A stretch of 64,000 bases of DNA from Ascidia mentula (taxonomy: Eukaryota; Chordata; Ascidiacea; Phlebobranchia; Ascidiidae): NCBI GenBank assembly GCA_947561715.1, contig OX387203.1, positions 12,338,001-12,402,000 of the forward strand, read 5' to 3'. The position numbers were made by a program, and so were the translations under genes. The stretch's first letter is position 1. Each line of letters starts with the position of its first letter. The notes below the pieces were generated by a model. It saw only the letters and a list, made by a program, of their open reading frames with translations, was not told the DNA's origin and did no database searches. Below are positions 59,301 to 64,000 of this stretch, piece after piece.

Positions 59301-59789
59301 ATCGCACCGGAAATATCCGTATCCGACTATTCTAAACGATTAACCGCATTTATGGCTCATTTAAATTTTGCCAGACGCAAGACACAGCAACAGGTCAACG
59401 TCTACATTGATCCAGCTCTAGCCAGCTGCACTCACGTTTTTGTAAGGGTACATGCCAAAAAGGGTGCCTTGTATCCAGCATATGATGGTCCTTATAAAGT
59501 ATTAGAAAAACGACCAAAATTTTTTACTTTAGCCATGAACGGTCGTGAAAATACCGTTACTATTGACAGGCTCAAAGTAGCTAATTTACCTGAAATGCAA
59601 ACTTTAACCGTTTATTCTCCTGACCTAACCAGTCTTGATGTTCATCTAGACACTTCTGTAGGTTTAGGCGAAATAACTGATCCTTCTATTGCATCTGACA
59701 CTGCACCTCTTGTTCCAATTCCCGATCAAGATATACAAGTTACCCGACGAGGACGCGTAATCCGAAAACCTCTTCGATATCGAGATTGA
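56345..59789 (+). pseudogene. Gypsy pol: protease, RT, RNase H, integrase (broken)
   Basis: From 56384, the protease DTGSALSLIP frame loses one base near 56,580 relative to the inverted copy. The main frame 56635-59139 carries RT with the YVDD box (near 57,430), RNase H (DANNFAVGAS; DRELLGIYLAVKHF), and integrase with the HHCC zinc region (HGLSHPGV; CLECQRC) and DDE core (LDLVGPLP, STDRGSQFTSD, NGYIE). A 164-bp tandem duplication (58937-59100 repeated from 59101) shifts the frame, so the integrase tail continues in a second frame to 59789, with NGYIE present twice. Without the duplication pol would be open to env. Confidence 0.9.
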
Positions 59790-59794
59790 AAAGA

Positions 59795-61621
59795 ATGAAC
59801 GGGAAAATGCATCAAATAGGTTTTATCCTTTTTATATCATTTTTTGGGAATGTAGTGAACGGCGGAATGCAATCGTTCAAACTTTGTCACGAGGCCTTGT
59901 ATAAGGGAGAATATGCCATACCAGAACCTACTGTTTGTCAGAAACAGAGAGTCCCAATTTTTAAGACATGTTCTGGCGAGCTTTATAATGATTTTATTCG
60001 GATAGAGGTGTATTCTTGTCAAATTTTTGAATCTTCGTTTAAATCACACTTTTATTTTTTCGGAGGCAAATTTCATACAAAGAAATCTATGGCCATAACA
60101 CCCCCATCTTCAGGTGCTTGTGGGGATTGGCAACGAACTCATAGCGCTCCTTTAATAGGACGTTTAACACAGTCCTCCGATAACGTTTGGTCATCTTCGA
60201 ATGAAGTTAAAGTAAATTATAAATGGCCTACCTCCACAAAAGGAGTTGTTCACAACGGTGTTTTGACAAAGTCCACTATTTTATATGACCCCATACATAA
60301 ACAAATGAAGGGTGCATTAGGAATTATGTCCAAATGCAATATCCACCGTGGTAGCTGCACAGTAGGTACACGTATTTTTACGTGGGCGATACCTCATAGA
60401 GTCGATTGTCCAGTCGTTACACCGATGGGAACTCATGAATTAACCTTACATTTCAGAAATGATGATAATATATATCGTTTAGAGGTAAAAGATTTGGGAC
60501 TTAGCATTCACCATCATACCACTTGTTCCAAAGAAATTCGCACTTGTTATGGCCAAGGCGCCATCTGTACAGGAGGCATGATAATTGTGCCGAAAAATTG
60601 CGATGTCGCTATTCTTTTACCACTGATGGTACGAAAAGCGAATTTTTCCCCTGATGAAGGTCCAGATAATGTCGGACTTTTTATTAATGAAGCCGTGGAC
60701 ACTGTCTCCGCCTCAATAAATGATTTAACTACAAGTATACACTTTTTGGAGTGTCAAACTCAGTCATTATTATCAACCATCTATTCACTTCTAGCAAGGC
60801 AATACCCTGGTGAAATACTTAGCAAACTCTTAGGAGGTAAGAGAGCTGGGATAACTGTTGGCGATCTTATGACGGAAATTTCTTGTGAAAGTATAAATGG
60901 CACTATTGTAGAAGAGTTACGTCACAAAAATTTATTTGCCACAAGACCTTTAATCAAATACATTGATTCCAAAGGTAACATGTCTGTAGGACAATTATTT
61001 AGAGATGGTTTTGTTTATCCCACAGTTAAGTTTGTTGAAAATTATGTTCCTGGCAGAGTTATGTCATTTAACATTAACAACACATTTTACGTTTATGATA
61101 ACTATACCCTATCACATGTTGACTCTAAAGTAGATTTTGTCACTCCAACGTTAGCTCCTGTAAAATACCATCAGGAGGAACTAGATTTTCAAACCTACGA
61201 AGATAATTTACCTCGGCCCAGTAGTGGTTTTGAAGACTTAAACTCGATGTTAGCATTACTCAGCCAATCGCGCTTAACAAACGACAAGCTTTACCAATTT
61301 ATCGACAGCAACACAGATCCTACAACCGAAGTTGATGTATCATACTTATCTTCAACGATTGAAGCGGCTTCCAAGAACGCTTTACTGCATCTGATAAGTT
61401 CGATAACATCGCCTTTTCTATGTTTTGTCTTTTTAGTAATATATATACTAGCTGGAATTTGGGCGATTCTACTCACCGGATGGGTCATTAAAGTCTACGG
61501 ACGATTAGTCTACGATAGACTGATGCAGCTTCGAGCATCGAACGGAAACGAAACTACAGAAGGTAACACTGTGGCATCTGACGGAAATCACGCGGAACCT
61601 TTATACCCTAAATTGATATAA
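59795..61621 (+). CDS. Envelope-like glycoprotein of the gypsy element, intact frame
   Basis: Third frame of the element, about 608 aa, starting 6 bp after the pol stop (a TTG at 59786 is in frame upstream). It has an N-terminal hydrophobic signal peptide, a Cys-rich ectodomain, several N-glycosylation sequons in the second half (NGT, NMS, NNT, NYT), one strong membrane segment near residues 550-580 and a short cytoplasmic tail. That is the plan of a viral surface glycoprotein, and its position after integrase matches env of infectious gypsy-type elements. I see no canonical furin site. The Cys spacing and the helical stretch before LLGGKRAG do not look like the usual insect errantivirus envelope; capture from another virus group is possible but unproven. 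No stop or frameshift was seen within it. Confidence 0.75.
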   Translation: MNGKMHQIGFILFISFFGNVVNGGMQSFKLCHEALYKGEYAIPEPTVCQKQRVPIFKTCSGELYNDFIRIEVYSCQIFESSFKSHFYFFGGKFHTKKSMAITPPSSGACGDWQRTHSAPLIGRLTQSSDNVWSSSNEVKVNYKWPTSTKGVVHNGVLTKSTILYDPIHKQMKGALGIMSKCNIHRGSCTVGTRIFTWAIPHRVDCPVVTPMGTHELTLHFRNDDNIYRLEVKDLGLSIHHHTTCSKEIRTCYGQGAICTGGMIIVPKNCDVAILLPLMVRKANFSPDEGPDNVGLFINEAVDTVSASINDLTTSIHFLECQTQSLLSTIYSLLARQYPGEILSKLLGGKRAGITVGDLMTEISCESINGTIVEELRHKNLFATRPLIKYIDSKGNMSVGQLFRDGFVYPTVKFVENYVPGRVMSFNINNTFYVYDNYTLSHVDSKVDFVTPTLAPVKYHQEELDFQTYEDNLPRPSSGFEDLNSMLALLSQSRLTNDKLYQFIDSNTDPTTEVDVSYLSSTIEAASKNALLHLISSITSPFLCFVFLVIYILAGIWAILLTGWVIKVYGRLVYDRLMQLRASNGNETTEGNTVASDGNHAEPLYPKLI

Positions 61622-63071
61622 AAACGGACTTTGCTCAAACACAGACATTTCATTCATGTGAGGTGGCTGTAACGATATATTGATTTGCAACGAACCGCCT
61701 GACTTTACCTTGTGTCCCTTGTAAGTAACTGCCAGAATCGTTGAAGGAAATTGTATAACAGTTATTCTAGATTCGACATGGCTACGTGTTTCCAAAACGT
61801 TAATGTTTATGTAATTTTGAACTTGCTGAAGGAAAATAGCAGGAGAAATGCACAAAATGACGCGAAATTGGTGTTACGATGCAAAAGCATTTGGGCAAGC
61901 GCGACATCTCGCGACCGTGTCCCCTCGACACAAACTGAATCCTTTTTTATTCACCGAGCAAAGACTCGAAGAGCATATAATTGCTAGTCGCAAGGCACAT
62001 TAACACGCCACATTTTTCGCAAGTGATCAGACGTTACAAACTTGATTACTGAGCACTGAAGCCAGGCTTGGGAGCCGAAGGTGAAAAAATAATTCGCAGT
62101 GATTAACCTACGAAGTTCCAAATGCACTGGTAAAATTAAAAAAGCGACTTATTTTACAGACCGCAGAAGGCATTCATCACTCTCTAAATACTGCGTGTCT
62201 ATACAATGCAATGTGGGAGATTTGTGCATACGGCCAAGGCGCAAGTTACATTTCAAATTTGCAAATCCTTTTTAGCCCACACTAACCGTCAAACTTTGCC
62301 AACTCTGCTCAGTACAAAAGCTTGTTCGTTTAACTAATTGGGATTTTTGAACACACGCCTCATGTCGAACCTATCTGTATTGGTATGCACGACTTTAACG
62401 GACAGCATAGTTACTCACAAGTTATGATAATCGTGTTGATTAATTTTTTCGCTGTGACGATATTAGCGCTATAGTGACCTCACATGGCAGCAATAAAGTC
62501 CCTTATATGACTCGTAAACACGAGCATTTCAATGTCACTCATTCATGTCCCCTGCGCGTCACAGTAGACAACAGAATATCTTGATGTACTATATTATAAA
62601 TTTGTTTGTGAATTATAACTTTTATGTGTTTTGTTTTGTGTTAACATTAGGCCTAGATATAACGGCAGGATGTTCGAGTTTTTTTGACAGATACGAGAAG
62701 ATACGTTGATGATTACGTTCGAGTGTTCAGCACGGACATCTCAATATGTACGATTTTGACAACACAACGATCTCTGACGATTTCCGGAGTTCGTTTGACG
62801 CATATTTCGACGGCGTACGCAATCTTTCAATTATCAACGATCACCGCCGTTTACACTCGTGCGGAAGTCACAGCTGCGATCAATATACGAGTACAACCAG
62901 GAGTTGAACAAGAAAATCACACCAAAAGATATGGACAATTCGCAACAAGAACATATATTCAATCTATCAAAGGACAAGATTAATGTTGAGGAACCATAAA
63001 CACTCTGGAAAACATTTATGAGGACGGGAGTTTTTATGTATATGACGTCACATTTCTCGTATGTTATGTTG
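61622..63071 (+). other. 3' region of the gypsy element, non-coding or decayed
   Basis: 1.45 kb between env and the right LTR. A purine-rich AGGACGGGAG near 63,022 could be the polypurine tract, which would place the LTR start some 40 bp left of the part shared with the left LTR. Open frames at about 62,746-62,990 (two overlapping frames, ending VEEP) may be remains of an accessory or host sequence; no family recognised. Confidence 0.4.
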
Positions 63072-63500
63072 TGTTTACGTGGCATCTGTATTTTTATTAA
63101 CGTCGAGTAATACGCCACGAACCCATTTCAACATACGGCGGATACCACGCTGTTTATTGTATGCACGGAAGACAGCTAATTATCCGGCTATTCAAATTAC
63201 GTGACCCTTCCATCAACACAGCTGTCATTTCAAATAAGTCACGTATCAGTCCGAACCCAAACGACCCTGTATGCGTTTTCTATATAAGCCACACCACTTT
63301 GGGTAAAAGATGGAGAGATATATGGAGTCAGATAGAGTCACATAGAGAAATATAGAGTCACGGAGAGTCGCATAGAGTCATTTAAGTCAAGACATTAAGT
63401 CGATAATTTTCAAGACAAACAGACATACATTTTAGTACGCGTGGTTTGTAACGTTTTATTGTAATATTCGTGCGACTGTTATTTATGCATTAAACCGACA
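63072..63500 (+). repeat. 3' LTR of the env-bearing gypsy element
   Basis: The first 268 bp match the truncated left LTR. TATATAA lies at 63281. After the left copy's break point it continues through imperfect repeats of an ATAGAGTCAC-like unit (63323-63390) and ends near ACCGACA. The right boundary is estimated from the CA ending, since no full partner exists. Confidence 0.7.
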
Positions 63501-63605
63501 GATTGACTTTGGTTTAGATAGTAGGCTTTTTATCAGGAGTCAGATTTTGTGCAGACGTTTTGACGTCTTCGTCAGGACTTGTGTGATTCAGCCCTACACT
63601 AGCTG

Positions 63606-64000
63606 GATTTGTTCGGCGAGAACTGGAAATGGATATCAAACGAGTTGTGTATTAGACTGATTCGACATCAGTGCTACAGTACATTACCAATATATCTCGG
63701 CGATTTCCCCACATTTGTTGCCAATCGTCTGGCTGTCATACATGAAGCTTCTGATTCGGAACAGTGGAGACATGTTGACACCAAGCAAAACCCAGCTGAT
63801 TTTACCTCTAGAGGTACATTTCCAGATAATGTGAAGAAATGCCAGTCATGGTTTTGTAGACCTGAATTTCTGATGAAAGAAGAGAGCTGTTGGCCAAGGC
63901 GCCCAGCTGTACTGCCACCATTACAGGAAGGTGACCCAGATGCTGGTTCCCCCAAAGTGAACACCATAGTTGTCGAAGTCATCGAAGACTCTGGACTGAA
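63606..64000 (+). pseudogene. BEL/Pao pol fragment, runs off the window
   Basis: RNase H end and linker of a BEL/Pao element: DSTSVLQYI, then TFVANRLAVIHEASD, QWRHVDTKQNPADFTSRG and WFCRPEFLMKEESCWP. Damage seen: a TAG where Trp is expected before the TDS motif (near 63,655) and a one-base frameshift at the CCCC near 63,710. Beyond that the frame is open to the window edge, so integrase probably follows. Confidence 0.85.

Noticed and set aside
62684..62983. 99-codon plus-strand frame and an overlapping frame after env
   Set aside because: The frames interrupt each other and match no family; kept only as a note on the element's 3' region.
63540..63570. CTGACGA followed by a GACG/CGTC hairpin on the minus strand (hammerhead-like)
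   Set aside because: The GAAA core is missing (TGCA follows the hairpin); no ribozyme can be claimed.
1..64000. CRISPR arrays, bacterial operons, rRNA genes
   Set aside because: None seen; the DNA is animal nuclear with spliced genes, and the tandem units at 22.8-23.7 kb belong to a foldback transposon.

Overview
The window is nuclear DNA of an animal, most likely an invertebrate. It is AT-rich, its genes are split into many short exons with GT..AG introns, and it carries Ty3/gypsy, BEL/Pao and Penelope-like retroelements. Compact introns and gene style would fit a tunicate such as Ciona, but nothing seen here proves the taxon.

Layout. 1-2.3 kb (+): the 3' half of an A-type metallocarboxypeptidase gene. 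2.3-9 kb: gene-poor DNA with old repeats. 9.1-16.9 kb (-): a complete 22-exon FIG4 gene (Sac-domain phosphoinositide phosphatase); the exons join to 2,760 nt (919 aa) with all phases matching. 17-24 kb: mobile DNA, namely three MITE copies beside the FIG4 5' end, a young non-autonomous LTR element (18.9-21.8 kb, 4-bp target duplication) and a foldback transposon (22.5-23.9 kb, 8-bp target duplication). 24.1-24.9 kb (+): an intact intronless S-methyl-5'-thioadenosine phosphorylase. 26.6-28.7 kb (-): a small unrecognised gene. 30.4 kb: a TA-flanked MITE.

31.2-51.2 kb (+): two tandem paralogues of an atlastin/GBP-like large GTPase. Each has 19 exons, with nearly every exon boundary conserved (928 and 890 aa predicted). 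The G domain shows G1, switch, G3 and RD motifs. It is followed by about 650 residues of charged, helical sequence that I do not recognise, without an evident membrane anchor or CaaX box. Intron 2 of the first copy is swollen to 7.5 kb by two broken Ty3/gypsy elements.

The most unusual signal is a repeat in the introns of these GTPase genes that encodes complete, canonical type I hammerhead ribozymes: two perfect copies, one with a single stem mismatch, and several decayed ones. Hammerhead-like motifs also sit in Penelope-like debris at 45.0-45.8 and 53.2 kb, and similar motifs lie in introns of the carboxypeptidase and FIG4 genes.

52-64 kb: retroelement graveyard. It has a gypsy integrase scrap, a Penelope GIY-YIG scrap, and a rearranged envelope-bearing Ty3/gypsy element. 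In the latter, gag plus the start of pol is inverted against a second pol copy that runs into an intact env reading frame. A BEL/Pao fragment runs off the right edge.

The cellular genes do not form an obvious shared pathway; the tandem GTPases are the only clear local gene family.
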